DNA of 64,000 bases, taken from assembly GCF_003987095.1 (NCBI RefSeq), contig NZ_PIQA01000003.1:1-64000 (forward strand). The letters are read 5' to 3'. The position numbers and the translations under genes are program-made. Position 1 is the first letter of the stretch; each line of letters opens with the position of its first letter. This document shows positions 19,548 to 29,316 of the stretch, one piece after another. The notes beneath the pieces were generated by a model. The model was not told where the DNA came from, searched no databases, and worked only from the letters and a program-made list of their open reading frames with translations. This stretch comes from Idiomarina piscisalsi (GTDB lineage: Bacteria; Pseudomonadota; Gammaproteobacteria; Enterobacterales; Alteromonadaceae).

Positions 19548-20372
19548 TTATTTGTTGCGACGACGTACGATGAATTTATCAGTACGCTTGTTCTTACGGG
19601 TTTTGTAGCCCTTGGTCGGCGTGCCCCATGGACTTACTGGGTGACGACCACCAGAAGTACGGCCTTCACCACCACCGTGCGGGTGATCAACTGGGTTCAT
19701 CGCCACACCACGTACGGTAGGACGAATACCACGCCAGCGGTTTGCACCAGCTTTACCCAGTCTGCGCAGCATATGCTCTGCGTTACCTACTTCACCAAGA
19801 GTAGCGCGGCCTTCAGCTTGAACGCGACGCATTTCACCAGAGCGTAAACGAATGGTCACATAAGTACCATCACGCGCAACGATTTGGCAATATGCCCCTG
19901 CTGAACGAGCCATTTGAGCACCTTTACCTGGTTGCAACTCAACAGCGTGCACAACACTACCCACTGGGATATTGCGCATAGGCAATGCGTTACCTGGTTT
20001 AATAGGTGCATCTGAACCAGATTGAATGCGGTCGCCCACTTTCAAGTTCTTAGGCGCTAAAATGTAACGGCGTTCACCGTCTGCATACAGAACCAAAGCA
20101 ATGTTTGCTGAACGGTTCGGATCGTATTCAATACGCTCCACTTTTGCAGGAATGCCGTCTTTATTACGTTTAAAGTCGATAATACGGTAATGGTGCTTGT
20201 GACCACCGCCGATGTGACGAACCGTAATACGACCGTTATTGTTACGACCACCAGACTTGCTGTTCTTTTCCAGCAATGGTGCGTAAGGCTTGCCTTTATA
20301 CAGATCCTGACCAACGACTTTTATCTTGTGGCGTTGACCCGGAGACGTAGGCTTACTTTTAACTACAGCCAT
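19548..20372 (-). CDS. rplB: 50S ribosomal protein L2
   Basis: L2 (274 residues), required for subunit association and peptidyl-transferase integrity. The C-terminal [20 protein letters not shown] contains the conserved histidine near the catalytic centre. In the S10 operon, 14 bases after rplW. Confidence 0.98.
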   Translation of the reverse strand: MAVVKSKPTSPGQRHKIKVVGQDLYKGKPYAPLLEKNSKSGGRNNNGRITVRHIGGGHKHHYRIIDFKRNKDGIPAKVERIEYDPNRSANIALVLYADGERRYILAPKNLKVGDRIQSGSDAPIKPGNALPMRNIPVGSVVHAVELQPGKGAQMARSAGAYCQIVARDGTYVTIRLRSGEMRRVQAEGRATLGEVGNAEHMLRRLGKAGANRWRGIRPTVRGVAMNPVDHPHGGGEGRTSGGRHPVSPWGTPTKGYKTRKNKRTDKFIVRRRNK

Positions 20373-20386
20373 GTTTATTCCTCCTG

Positions 20387-20689
20387 TTACTCAGCGCCGC
20401 CAGCGAAGTCAATGTCAGCACCTTCTTTCAAGGCAACATACGCTTTTTTCCAGTCGTTACGCTTTCCGAAACGGAAACCGGTACGCTTGGTTTTACCTTT
20501 AACTTTAACGGTACGTACGTTTTTGACTTCAACTTCAAAAAGTTTCTCGACAGCTGCTTTAATTTCGGCTTTTGTCGCATCAACAACAACTTTGAATACA
20601 ACAGTGTTGTTGCCTTCAGCAGTCATTGTCGACTTTTCCGAAACGTGAGGTGCTACAATCACATTAAGCAAACGTTCTTCGCGCATCAT
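20387..20689 (-). CDS. rplW: 50S ribosomal protein L23
   Basis: L23 (100 residues), docking site for trigger factor and SRP at the tunnel exit. It starts [20 protein letters not shown]. Its start overlaps the end of rplD by 4 bases (ATGA). Confidence 0.98.
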   Translation of the reverse strand: MMREERLLNVIVAPHVSEKSTMTAEGNNTVVFKVVVDATKAEIKAAVEKLFEVEVKNVRTVKVKGKTKRTGFRFGKRNDWKKAYVALKEGADIDFAGGAE

Positions 20690-21291
20690 GATAACACCTC
20701 CTCAAGCTGCTTGACGGCGTCTGCAGTCATCAATACTTTTTCGAAAGCAATCAGACTGACAGGGTCGATACCCTGAACGTCACGCACGTCGACTTTATGC
20801 AAGTTGCGAGACGCTAAGAATAGGTTCTCATCAACTTCTTTGGTCACGATTAAAACGTCATTCATATCCATTTCTTTAAGCTTCGCAGCCAGTTGCTTAG
20901 TTTTTGGCGCTTCAACACCAAACTTCTCGACAACGACCAAGCGCTCTTGGCGAATGAGCTCTGAAAGGATGCTTTTAATCGCACCACGGTACATTTTCTT
21001 GTTAACTTTCTGGGTGTGATTTTGCGGTTTAGCCGCAAACGTTGCACCACCAGAACGCCAGATTGGACTACGGATAGTACCCGCACGAGCACGACCAGTC
21101 CCTTTTTGACGCCAAGGTTTCTTACCGCCACCTGCTACTTCAGAACGAGTCTTCTGAGCTTTAGTGCCCTGACGAGCACCTGCAGCGTATGCTACAACTA
21201 CTTGATGGACAAGGGCTTCATTAAACTCACGTCCAAAGGTAGCTTCGGAAACCTCAAGACCGCCTTTTGCGTCTTTCAATGTTAATTCCAT
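20686..21291 (-). CDS. rplD: 50S ribosomal protein L4
   Basis: L4 (201 residues from the ATG at 21291; a GTG one codon earlier is in frame). It has the tunnel-reaching loop with [20 protein letters not shown]. In E. coli L4 represses its own S10 operon through transcription attenuation and translation at the rpsJ leader, and a matching leader structure is visible here (22299-22470). Confidence 0.97.
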   Translation of the reverse strand: MELTLKDAKGGLEVSEATFGREFNEALVHQVVVAYAAGARQGTKAQKTRSEVAGGGKKPWRQKGTGRARAGTIRSPIWRSGGATFAAKPQNHTQKVNKKMYRGAIKSILSELIRQERLVVVEKFGVEAPKTKQLAAKLKEMDMNDVLIVTKEVDENLFLASRNLHKVDVRDVQGIDPVSLIAFEKVLMTADAVKQLEEVLS

Positions 21292-21309
21292 CACTATTCT
21301 CCTCAGACG

Positions 21310-21948
21310 TTATGCCTTGACCGCAGGTTTAACGATAACATCACCACCGGTTGCTCCCGGTACCGCACCTTTTATTAATAAAAGATTGCGCTCTGCATCA
21401 ACTCGAACGAGTTCAAGTGATTGCGTAGTGACTTGTTCATTACCCATTTGGCCAGCCATTTTTTTGCCTTTGAATACTTTACCAGGCGACTGGTTTTGAC
21501 CGATTGAACCCGGCGCACGGTGAGCCAATGAGTTACCGTGAGTAGCGTCCTGGGTACGGAAGTTCCAGCGCTTAACAGTACCAGCAAAACCTTTACCTTT
21601 TGAAGTACCAGTAACGTCTACTTTCTTAACTTCTGCCAAAACTTCAACAGTCAGTTCTGCGCCAACTGCGTAGTCTTCGCCTTCGCCATTTTCCAGGCGG
21701 AATTCCCAAAGACCACGACCTGCCTCAGTACCAGCTTTAGCGAAGTGACCCGCTAAAGGCTTGGTTACACGGCTTGCTTTCTTCTCGCCTGTGGTCACTT
21801 GAAGGGCACGATAACCGTCTGTTTCCTCAGATTTAATCTGAGTCACACGGTTCGCCAGCACTTCGATCACAGTAACAGGAACAGAAGCGCCGTCTTCCTG
21901 GAAGACACGCGTCATTCCTACTTTACGACCGACTAGACCTATAGCCAT
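21310..21948 (-). CDS. rplC: 50S ribosomal protein L3
   Basis: L3 (212 residues), an assembly initiator reaching the peptidyl-transferase centre. It starts [20 protein letters not shown]. The [20 protein letters not shown] motif contains the glutamine that is methylated by PrmB in E. coli. In the S10 operon. Confidence 0.98.
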   Translation of the reverse strand: MAIGLVGRKVGMTRVFQEDGASVPVTVIEVLANRVTQIKSEETDGYRALQVTTGEKKASRVTKPLAGHFAKAGTEAGRGLWEFRLENGEGEDYAVGAELTVEVLAEVKKVDVTGTSKGKGFAGTVKRWNFRTQDATHGNSLAHRAPGSIGQNQSPGKVFKGKKMAGQMGNEQVTTQSLELVRVDAERNLLLIKGAVPGATGGDVIVKPAVKA

Positions 21949-21986
21949 TGTTAAAACCTCTCGTGTGTAATCCTATTACTGCCCAC

Positions 21987-22470
<484 letters not shown>

Positions 22471-22476
22471 CCGCGA

Positions 22477-22504
22477 ATTATACGGATTCGCGGCCTTGTG
22501 TCAA
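22477..22504 (-). promoter_or_regulatory. S10 operon promoter
   Basis: On the minus strand a perfect -35 TTGACA (22499-22504), a 16-base spacer and a perfect -10 TATAAT (22477-22482), with discriminator TCGCGGCC. The -10 sits within a 9-bp inverted repeat (GGCCGCGAA at 22469-22477 and TTCGCGGCC at 22487-22495). Confidence 0.92.
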
Positions 22505-22521
22505 GGCTTAAAAGCTCTTAA

Positions 22522-23742
22522 TTAGTGTGCTTCAGCGTAATCTTCGACCGCTTTCCAAACACGCATTAAGTTTTCGCCGAGAATCATTTGTATTTCTTTC
22601 TCAGAGTAACCACGATCAAGCAGTCCCTGAACCAGGTTTGGATAGTCTGAAACATCTTTTAATCCAACCGGGAGAGAGTCCCCTACTCCATCGTAATCAG
22701 AGCCCACCCCAATGTGTTCAACACCAATAAGCGCTTTTACATGGTCAATATGGTCTAGCACCGTTTCCAGTGTTGCGAACGGATACGGGTTATTTGCTTC
22801 AATGTCAGCGATGCGACGCTGCGCTTCTTCACTATCGGCTCCATACTGCTCTTTCACGGCGTTGATTCGCTTTTTCATCATGTCGCGGTAGCGGTTAGCC
22901 TGTTCCGCAAGAAATGACGAGCCAAAGTTAATTTGAATCACACCTTCATTTTCAGCCAAAGCTTTAAGCATGTCGTCGCTCATATTACGTTCAAAACCTG
23001 GCGTGTACTTACGCAACGATGAGTGAGAGGCAATGACAGGCACTTCACTAATTTCAACAGCCTGGTAAAACGCATCGTCTGAAATGTGAGAGACATCAAC
23101 CATCACCCCCACTTTGTTCATTTCTTTGACGAGCTTCTTACCAAAAGGACTTAAACCATTCCATTGGCGGCGTATGTCGTACGATGAATCCGAAATGTGG
23201 TTTGACAGCGAGTGAGCTAACGTAATGTAGCGAATACCGCGCTCGTAGAACATGTGTAGGTTATCCAAGTCACCTTCTATGGGGGTTCCGTTTTCCATGC
23301 CCAGCGCTATCGACATTAAGCCTTTTTCTTTGTTTTCACGAATATCGTCAGTGCTATATGCCATCGCAAATTTATCAGGGGCACGCGCAACCAATGCTTC
23401 CATGCCATCGATTAGTTCATGTGCCAACTGAACACTGCCACCACTTTCTTCATAAGAGGCGGGTATATAAATGGACATAAATGGCGCATCGAGACCACCT
23501 TCGACCGCTCTTGGGTAATCGAAATCACCGTCCTTGGTTGCAACAGATACGTCGTCCCATTTGTCACGGATGCGATACGGAACATCAATATGAGTATCAA
23601 TAAGCAAATACTCATGCGCCAAATTGATTGCTTTTTCAGAAGCTTGATATTGGGTTTCTTGTTCGTTCGATGATGATTGGCTGGCCGTTGCACAACCGGT
23701 TACAGCAACCAAAATGGATGCGGCAAGTAATGACTTTAACAT
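22522..23742 (-). CDS. Membrane dipeptidase-like lipoprotein (peptidase M19)
   Basis: A 406-residue zinc dipeptidase of the renal dipeptidase family. The N-terminus is a lipoprotein signal with lipobox VTGC, so Cys17 is probably lipidated. Predicted zinc ligands are His51 and Asp53 in LLIDTHIDVPYR, bridging Glu150 in ALGMENG, His219 in VDVSH and His240 in VIASHSS. The family cleaves dipeptides, including some with D-residues at the C-terminal side, and acts outside the inner membrane. A GAGGAA ribosome binding site precedes the ATG. The S10 promoter -35 begins only 17 bases after the stop codon, so read-through could reach the S10 operon. Confidence 0.92.
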   Translation of the reverse strand: MLKSLLAASILVAVTGCATASQSSSNEQETQYQASEKAINLAHEYLLIDTHIDVPYRIRDKWDDVSVATKDGDFDYPRAVEGGLDAPFMSIYIPASYEESGGSVQLAHELIDGMEALVARAPDKFAMAYSTDDIRENKEKGLMSIALGMENGTPIEGDLDNLHMFYERGIRYITLAHSLSNHISDSSYDIRRQWNGLSPFGKKLVKEMNKVGVMVDVSHISDDAFYQAVEISEVPVIASHSSLRKYTPGFERNMSDDMLKALAENEGVIQINFGSSFLAEQANRYRDMMKKRINAVKEQYGADSEEAQRRIADIEANNPYPFATLETVLDHIDHVKALIGVEHIGVGSDYDGVGDSLPVGLKDVSDYPNLVQGLLDRGYSEKEIQMILGENLMRVWKAVEDYAEAH

Positions 23743-23766
23743 GCGTATTCCTCATTATTGTTTTTA

Positions 23767-23795
23767 GAGATACACGCAGATTAGCAAAAGTCTAA
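23767..23795 (-). promoter_or_regulatory. Possible promoter of the M19 dipeptidase gene
   Basis: On the minus strand TTAGAC (23790-23795), 17 bases, TATCTC (23767-23772). The match is moderate, and the -35 overlaps the stop of the small ORF upstream. Confidence 0.35.
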
Positions 23796-23902
23796 CCTTG
23801 TCGCATCATTGATGCGCTCAATCCCATTGCAGCTCCGATAATTAACGTACCTATTACCGGAGCTGCTAACCAGCCAACCCACCAGGGCTCAAAGATAATC
23901 AT
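23792..23902 (-). CDS. Putative 36-residue single-span membrane protein
   Basis: A small ORF (36 residues) reading MIIFEPWWVGWLAAPVIGTL followed by IIGAAMGLSASMMRQG. It has one hydrophobic span (about residues 9-29) with aromatic residues at one end and an Arg near the C-terminus. An AGGGTGA ribosome binding site lies before the ATG. It starts 8 bases after the stop of the 89-residue exported protein, so the two are probably co-transcribed. No family recognised. Codon structure and spacing support it, but it is short. Confidence 0.5.
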   Translation of the reverse strand: MIIFEPWWVGWLAAPVIGTLIIGAAMGLSASMMRQG

Positions 23903-23910
23903 GCTTCACC

Positions 23911-24180
23911 CTACTGAATTTGCTTGGCTTTATTGTCTTCCGGAAGCTCTTCTTTAGATGACTCAGCAACCACAGTTGTCTCTAAAGAAAATGCTTCTGC
24001 CGCCCACTCTTGTAGTGACGCTACCGCTGAGTTTTTAATTAACTCTAAACTCTCTACTGTCATTTGAGTGACTTGCGTTTGTATCTCTTCCGACAGAGAC
24101 ATCTCCTGCTTGTCTGAAGCAAAAGCTGATGAACTGAACAACATAACACCACTGACTGCACCGATAATTAACGCTTTCAT
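23911..24180 (-). CDS. Small exported protein, unknown function
   Basis: An 89-residue protein starting at the ATG at 24180, which has GGAG 6-7 bases upstream; a start eight codons earlier would hide the signal peptide. Residues 1-21 (MKALIIGAVSGVMLFSSSAF) are a signal peptide ending at AFA-S. The mature part is acidic and probably helical (EEIQTQVTQMTVESLELIKN), with no cysteines. It lies downstream of dusA and upstream of a 36-residue membrane ORF. Not recognised. Confidence 0.65.
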   Translation of the reverse strand: MKALIIGAVSGVMLFSSSAFASDKQEMSLSEEIQTQVTQMTVESLELIKNSAVASLQEWAAEAFSLETTVVAESSKEELPEDNKAKQIQ

Positions 24181-24230
24181 GAGGTTCTCCTTTGATTTAG
24201 TCATTGCGTTAGTTAAGTCGCTAAAACTAA

Positions 24231-24247
24231 TTCAAAGGTTGTGCCAA
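24231..24247 (-). promoter_or_regulatory. Sigma-54-like sequence upstream of the small exported gene
   Basis: The minus strand reads TTGGCACAACCTTTGAA. It matches the sigma-54 -24/-12 layout (GG, then 10 bases, then G) except that the usual GC at -12 is GA. It lies about 50 bases upstream of the start codon. The broken -12 element makes this tentative. Confidence 0.3.
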
Positions 24248-24360
24248 TTTCATAAGCTTTTGTTTTTAATTAGTTTATTTATATTTAGGCGCTTTAGAGA
24301 TGAGAGGGGAGTGGTGAGAATCACCACTTATTAGTGATTTTCCAAATGAGGTTTAAGCTT

Positions 24361-25359
24361 TTATGTCATTAATTCGCTTATCGGTTTTTTGTGATCATTT
24401 TTAAAGTCCAGGGCGCCCTTTAAAAGGGACTCGCCGCTTTGTGCTTTGGGGCCTTTAATGCTCAAATACTGCCGCCAACGCTTGCCCCCGGGAAGCCCCT
24501 GAAAAAGCCCAAGCATATGCCTGACAACATGCCAAGCTCTACCGCCGCTGGCAATATGCTTGTTAACGTAAGGGATCATTGCTTCGACGACCTCCTCACG
24601 GGAAACTGAGTTCGCCACGCTACCGAGAGTTTCGTCAAAAGACGTTAATAGCCAAGGGTTTTGGTAAGCCGCTCTGCCAACCATCACGCCATGGACATTC
24701 CGTAAATGGTTAACAATGCTTTCCGTTGTTTTAATACCGCCATTTATTGCAACAGGAAAGCCTTTATAGCGCTCCTGGGCTTTATAAACCCGATCATACT
24801 GCAGCTCCGGAATATCTCTGTTTTCTTTCGGGCTAAGTCCCTGAAGCCAGGCTTTTCGAGCATGCAGGGTCAGTTGGTCAACTCCAGCGTCCACAACAGA
24901 GTCAGTGAACGCATAAAGGAAGTCATCGCTGTCATAGTCGTCAATACCCAACCGAGTTTTGACGGTTACCGGAATATCGACTGCTTTTTTCATGGCTTTT
25001 ACACAGTCTGCGACAGCTGCGGGCTCTGCCATTAAACAAGCACCAAAGCTACCATTTTGAACACGGTCAGATGGACAGCCCACATTAATATTAACTTCGT
25101 TGTAGCCACGCTCTTGAGCTAAAGCTGCGCATCGAGCCATATCTTCAGGGTTACAGCCGCCAAGTTGCAGAGCCACAGGGTGTTCTTCTTCGTTATACGC
25201 TAAGAAGTCCTGTTTTCCGTGTATAATTGCGCCTGTTGTCACCATTTCAGTATAAAGCAGGGTTTCTTTCGTGAGTAAACGATGAAAGTAACGGCAATGG
25301 CGATCGGTCCAATCCAGCATCGGGGCCACGGATAATCGGTAATTGTAAGCTGTTGCCAC
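24361..25359 (-). CDS. dusA: tRNA-dihydrouridine(20/20a) synthase
   Basis: An FMN-dependent enzyme (332 residues) that reduces uridines 20 and 20a in tRNA D-loops. The TIM-barrel start has SVAPMLDWTDRHCRYFHRLL, the DusA hallmark. Cys95 in NINVGCPSDRVQNGSFGACL is the expected catalytic cysteine. Translation appears to begin at a GTG with AAGGAA upstream. Divergent from zur, an association also seen in E. coli. Confidence 0.96.
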   Translation of the reverse strand: MATAYNYRLSVAPMLDWTDRHCRYFHRLLTKETLLYTEMVTTGAIIHGKQDFLAYNEEEHPVALQLGGCNPEDMARCAALAQERGYNEVNINVGCPSDRVQNGSFGACLMAEPAAVADCVKAMKKAVDIPVTVKTRLGIDDYDSDDFLYAFTDSVVDAGVDQLTLHARKAWLQGLSPKENRDIPELQYDRVYKAQERYKGFPVAINGGIKTTESIVNHLRNVHGVMVGRAAYQNPWLLTSFDETLGSVANSVSREEVVEAMIPYVNKHIASGGRAWHVVRHMLGLFQGLPGGKRWRQYLSIKGPKAQSGESLLKGALDFKNDHKKPISELMT

Positions 25360-25400
25360 TGCCTGTGTTCCTTATTTACGACGGCTAAACTGAGCACCCT

Positions 25401-25429
25401 ATTCTACCCTAAACTATGGTTTATATCAG
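25401..25429 (-). promoter_or_regulatory. Predicted dusA promoter
   Basis: On the minus strand CTGATA (25424-25429), 17 bases, TAGAAT (25401-25406), about 42 bases before the dusA start. The spacer contains the near-palindrome AAACCATAGTTT. Confidence 0.5.
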
Positions 25430-25477
25430 CATGGAAATTGACGAGGGTGAGTCGTGTCCCGACTTAAGGTAAAAGCC

Positions 25478-25506
25478 TTTCACTTAACCACAAAACTCAC
25501 TACAAT
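25478..25506 (+). promoter_or_regulatory. Possible zur promoter
   Basis: A -10 TACAAT (25501-25506) lies 17 bases after a weak -35 TTTCAC (25478-25483), about 30 bases upstream of the zur start. No Zur-box palindrome was recognised by eye. Confidence 0.4.
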
Positions 25507-25536
25507 GGCGTTAACTTTTTTTAAATATTCAGGCTA

Positions 25537-25977
25537 ATGACTCGTCAAGAAGCGCAACGACTAATTCGAAAAGCTGAAGTTCTTTGTCAAAAACGAGGAG
25601 CAAGGCTAACCACCGCCCGACGTGAGGTTTTCACTATTTTAGCCGAACAGTCCGGAGCTATTGGTGCCTATGACTTACTCGACCAACTTCGGGAAGTAAT
25701 GCCCAACGCCAAACCTCCAACTATTTACAGAGCGTTAGACTTTCTTCAGGAACAAGGTTTTGTTCACAAAATAACCTCGTCTAACAGCTTTGTTCTCTGT
25801 ACGCACTTCGATCATCAACACCCAGTGCAAATGCTTATTTGTGACTCTTGCGGTGATGTTCAGGAAATTCAATCTGAAGGGGTCTACGACGAGCTAAAGC
25901 ACCAGGCCGAAGCTCAAGGGTTTAAGGTTGAACAGCAAACGATAGAAGCACATGGCTTGTGCACTAAATGCCATTAA
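25537..25977 (+). CDS. zur: Zinc uptake regulator, Fur family
   Basis: A 146-residue Fur-family repressor. The N-terminal winged helix (about 1-85) contains AKPPTIYRALDFLQEQGFVH, close to E. coli Zur. Cys102/Cys105 (CDSC) and Cys142/Cys145 (CTKC) form the structural zinc site, and Cys88 with nearby histidines the likely sensing site. The phrase EAHGLCTKC is Zur-like rather than Fur-like. It represses zinc-uptake genes when zinc is plentiful; none are in this window. It overlaps no gene and precedes the M1 peptidase by 25 bases. Confidence 0.93.
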   Translation: MTRQEAQRLIRKAEVLCQKRGARLTTARREVFTILAEQSGAIGAYDLLDQLREVMPNAKPPTIYRALDFLQEQGFVHKITSSNSFVLCTHFDHQHPVQMLICDSCGDVQEIQSEGVYDELKHQAEAQGFKVEQQTIEAHGLCTKCH

Positions 25978-26002
25978 AATAAAAACTAAACAGGTCTTTA
26001 CT

Positions 26003-28333
26003 ATGAAGTTATATCAATATGCGCTAACGGCGACGGTTTTATTGGCGACTAGCCAAGCAAGCCATGCTCAGGCATTTGAAGATAAGTTCCGTCAGCTAAA
26101 TGACGATAAATTTCGCAGTCCGAACGTTTATCGCACTGCTTCTGGAGCTCCTGGGCACGAATATTGGCAGCAAGAAGCTGACTATCATATAAAAGTACAG
26201 TTGAATGATGAGAATCAGAGCATTACTGCTCAAAGTACCATCACCTACACCAATAACTCACCTGATACTTTACGCTATTTGTGGGTTCAGCTTGACCAGA
26301 ACCGGTTCCGCAAAGACTCCATAGGCCCCCAGTCAAACAGCACCAGCAAGCCTGAGCGAATTAGCTTTTCCCGTATGGAAAGCATGATGACCCAGGAAAG
26401 TTTTCCAGCAGGGTACGAGCTGACAGAAATTAGCTATGACAACGGTGAACCACTTTCTCACTATGTCAACGACACAATGCTGCGGTTGGACTTAGACGAG
26501 CCGTTAGAAAGTGGTGAAAGCGTCACTTTTAATATCAACTGGGCTTTTAACATCATCGAAGCCGACGTGCTCGGTGGTCGTGGTGGTTATGAGTATTTCG
26601 AAGACGATGGTAACTACCTGTATGAAATGGCACAGTGGTTCCCTCGCATGGCCGCTTACTACGATGTTGAAGGCTGGCAGAATAAGCAATTTGTTGGTAA
26701 CGGTGAGTTTGCTTTAGAGTTTGGTGACTACCGTGTTGAAATTACCGTTCCTGCCGACCATATTGTCGCATCAACCGGCGTTCTGCAAAATCCGAATGAG
26801 GTGCTAACTTCGACCCAGCGTCAGCGGTTAGAGCTAGCCCGTAATTCAGATGAGCCTGTCAAAATAGTTACTCAAGAAGAAGCTTTAGAGAACGAAAAGG
26901 AAGGCACAGACGACACCAAAACCTGGATTTTCGAAGCCGACAAAGTGCGCGACTTTGCCTGGGCTTCTTCTCGCAAATTTATCTGGGATGCACAGGGTTA
27001 TAAAAAGAATGACACTGATGTCATGGCAATGTCATTTTATCCTGAAGAAGGGAACCCGCTTTGGGAGCGCTATTCGACAGCATCGATTATTCATACCATT
27101 GAACATTACAATGATTACAGCTTTGACTACCCATACCCGGTCGCAATTTCAGTTAATGGACCTGTCGGTGGTATGGAGTATCCAATGATAACCTTCAACG
27201 GGCCTCGTCCTTACGTCGATGAAGAATCCGGAGAGAAATACTATTCAGCGCGCACTAAGTACGGGCTTATTTCAGTTATCATTCATGAAATTGGTCATAT
27301 TTATTTCCCAATGATAGTGAATACCGACGAACGTCAGTGGACTTGGATGGACGAAGGTATCAATACGTACTTACAGTTCCTGGCTGAACAAAAATGGGAA
27401 AAAGACTACCCGTCCTGGCGGGGTGAGCCGCGCAATATTACCAGCTATATGGCAAGCGCTAACCAAATGCCAATAATGACCAACTCAGAGTCAATACTCC
27501 AATTCGGCAATAACGCCTACGGTAAGCCTGCAACTGCTCTCAATATTTTGCGTGAAACCATTGTCGGCCGCGAGTTGTTTGATTTCGCATTCCGTGAGTA
27601 CGCTCACCGTTGGAAGTTCAAACGCCCAACCCCAGAGGATTTATTCAGAACATTAGAAGATGCATCCGGCGTTGATTTAGATTGGTTCTGGCGGGGCTGG
27701 TTTTATTCTACCGACCATGTAGATATTTCGTTGGATAAAGTACATTTACTGACAATTAACACGCAAGATCCTGAAGTAGAAAAAGCGTGGCAGCGTGAGC
27801 AAAAAGAACAAGAGCCAACTTCTTTGACGACTAAGCGTAATGCCGATGTCAATTATAAAATTCATCAACAGCCCCACTTGGCCGATTTCTATAACGAGAA
27901 TGACGAGTTTACCGTCTCGAATACCGATAGAAACGAATACCAGGAACTGTTAAAAGGACTGAACGAAGAGCAAAAAGCAATGCTCAAAAATGGCAGTAAC
28001 TTCTATGTGCTGGACTTTTCGAACAAAGGCGGCCTGGTTATGCCTATTTTGCTCGACTTGCACTATGAAGATGGCAGTAAAGAACATGTTCGTATTCCAG
28101 CGGAGATATGGCGCCGCTCTCCAGAGCAGGTTAGTAAGCTATTAATACGCGATAAAACCTTAACTCAGGTAGTCGTTGACCCGAACTGGGAAACTGCCGA
28201 CGTCGATACGACCAATAACTACTGGCCGGCACGCGCCGTTCCATCAAGAATTGAACTGTTCAAGCGCGATGATCGTAAAGACAGTTTAATGGAACGTTAT
28301 GATGAAAAGTTGAAGTCAGACGATGAAAGTTAA
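26003..28333 (+). CDS. Exported M1-family metallopeptidase
   Basis: A 776-residue secreted zinc peptidase. I chose the ATG at 26003, giving a signal peptide MKLYQYALTATVLLATSQAS with cleavage near SHAQ. An N-terminal beta domain precedes the catalytic domain, which has the exopeptidase-type motif GGMEYPM (in place of GAMEN) and HEIGH at residues 428-432, followed by Glu451 (HEXXH-18-E). The region after about 590 is a C-terminal domain. It probably degrades peptides in the periplasm or outside. Its last 11 bases overlap the next gene, suggesting coupled expression. Substrate unknown. Confidence 0.9.
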   Translation: MKLYQYALTATVLLATSQASHAQAFEDKFRQLNDDKFRSPNVYRTASGAPGHEYWQQEADYHIKVQLNDENQSITAQSTITYTNNSPDTLRYLWVQLDQNRFRKDSIGPQSNSTSKPERISFSRMESMMTQESFPAGYELTEISYDNGEPLSHYVNDTMLRLDLDEPLESGESVTFNINWAFNIIEADVLGGRGGYEYFEDDGNYLYEMAQWFPRMAAYYDVEGWQNKQFVGNGEFALEFGDYRVEITVPADHIVASTGVLQNPNEVLTSTQRQRLELARNSDEPVKIVTQEEALENEKEGTDDTKTWIFEADKVRDFAWASSRKFIWDAQGYKKNDTDVMAMSFYPEEGNPLWERYSTASIIHTIEHYNDYSFDYPYPVAISVNGPVGGMEYPMITFNGPRPYVDEESGEKYYSARTKYGLISVIIHEIGHIYFPMIVNTDERQWTWMDEGINTYLQFLAEQKWEKDYPSWRGEPRNITSYMASANQMPIMTNSESILQFGNNAYGKPATALNILRETIVGRELFDFAFREYAHRWKFKRPTPEDLFRTLEDASGVDLDWFWRGWFYSTDHVDISLDKVHLLTINTQDPEVEKAWQREQKEQEPTSLTTKRNADVNYKIHQQPHLADFYNENDEFTVSNTDRNEYQELLKGLNEEQKAMLKNGSNFYVLDFSNKGGLVMPILLDLHYEDGSKEHVRIPAEIWRRSPEQVSKLLIRDKTLTQVVVDPNWETADVDTTNNYWPARAVPSRIELFKRDDRKDSLMERYDEKLKSDDES

Positions 28334-28829
28334 AGTTTTCGCCCTAGTAATCTGTGTTGTGCTGACGCTTCCTGCGTTAGCGCATCGCTATTTTTTTGGA
28401 CTAACAGAGATAAGCAGTAACCAAAACACCGGAGCCGTTGAGTTTGTTCATCAGTATACGTTACATGACGTTCAGCATGTGCTTAGCAAGTTAACAGGCA
28501 AGCGGTTTAGCCTAGATCAAAAAAACGCAGAGGCTGTGTTACAGCAATGGGTCACGGATAACTTCTCAGTCAAAAATACGAAAGGCGAAGAAGCGAGCCT
28601 GAAGTGGGTTGGTTTTGAAGCCGACTATCAGAAAATATGGGTCTACCAAGAGCTACCTAAGCAAAAAAATCTGTGCGGATGGGAAGTCTCTAATACCCTG
28701 TTATTCGACAGTTTTTCCGCGCAAGTGAATACTGTGAACGTTGTTGATAGGTACGGTAACCGTAGCCTGATATTAACGGATGAAAACAGAACTGATATCA
28801 TTAACTGCCAGAAAGACAGTAAGGAATAA
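28323..28829 (+). CDS. Exported DUF6702-like protein
   Basis: A 168-residue protein with signal peptide MKVKVFALVICVVLTLPALA and a mature start HRYFFGLTEISSNQNTG. The HxYFFG start and the small beta-rich body with two cysteines fit the DUF6702 family, which commonly accompanies M1-like peptidase genes in Alteromonadales (recalled association). It overlaps the peptidase gene by 11 bases and ends 3 bases before the CheX-like gene. Function unknown. Confidence 0.8.
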   Translation: MKVKVFALVICVVLTLPALAHRYFFGLTEISSNQNTGAVEFVHQYTLHDVQHVLSKLTGKRFSLDQKNAEAVLQQWVTDNFSVKNTKGEEASLKWVGFEADYQKIWVYQELPKQKNLCGWEVSNTLLFDSFSAQVNTVNVVDRYGNRSLILTDENRTDIINCQKDSKE

Positions 28830-28832
28830 ATA

Positions 28833-29303
28833 ATGAATGCCGAGTTTGTAAACCCATTTCTTCAAGCGTTGCAAAATGTCTTGTCGATGATGGCTCAAAT
28901 GGAGTTGAAACCGGGGAAAGCTCAACTGAAAAAAGATGAGTACGCCCGCGGTGATGTATCGGGAATTATCGGCATGGTCGGTCCTCAGGTTAAGGGCTCT
29001 TTTTCCATCTCTTTTGAAGAGAACCTTGCTTGCGAAATCATGAATAAGATGCTTGGCGAACTGCCAGACAGCATTAATGAAGACGTTTGCGACATGGTAG
29101 GTGAAATTACCAATATGGTGACTGGAGGCGCTAAAAAAACTCTTGGGGAAAACGGTTATGACTTTGACATGGCCACACCAATAGTTGTCTCAGGAAAAGA
29201 CCACACAATTTCACACAAGTCGGAAGGCTCTAAACTCATAATGCCGTTCAACCACGTTGCCGGCAAAGCCTATATCGAAATTTGCTTCGACAAAATAAAG
29301 TAA
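28833..29303 (+). CDS. CheX-like chemotaxis phosphatase domain protein
   Basis: A 156-residue single-domain protein of the CheC/CheX/FliY class. Glu91 and Asn94 in MVGEITNMVTGGAKK form the ExxN motif that positions water for dephosphorylating a CheY-type receiver. No second ExxN motif is seen, as in CheX. No che genes are near, so it may act on an orphan response regulator. It converges on dnaB; a GACGAC/GTCGTC hairpin without a T-run lies between them. Confidence 0.85.
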   Translation: MNAEFVNPFLQALQNVLSMMAQMELKPGKAQLKKDEYARGDVSGIIGMVGPQVKGSFSISFEENLACEIMNKMLGELPDSINEDVCDMVGEITNMVTGGAKKTLGENGYDFDMATPIVVSGKDHTISHKSEGSKLIMPFNHVAGKAYIEICFDKIK

Positions 29304-29316
29304 CGCAGAACGACGA

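Noticed and set aside
24312-24328. Hairpin GTGGTGAGAATCACCAC downstream of dusA as a terminator
   Set aside because: The stem is good but no T-run follows on the minus strand, the direction in which dusA is transcribed.
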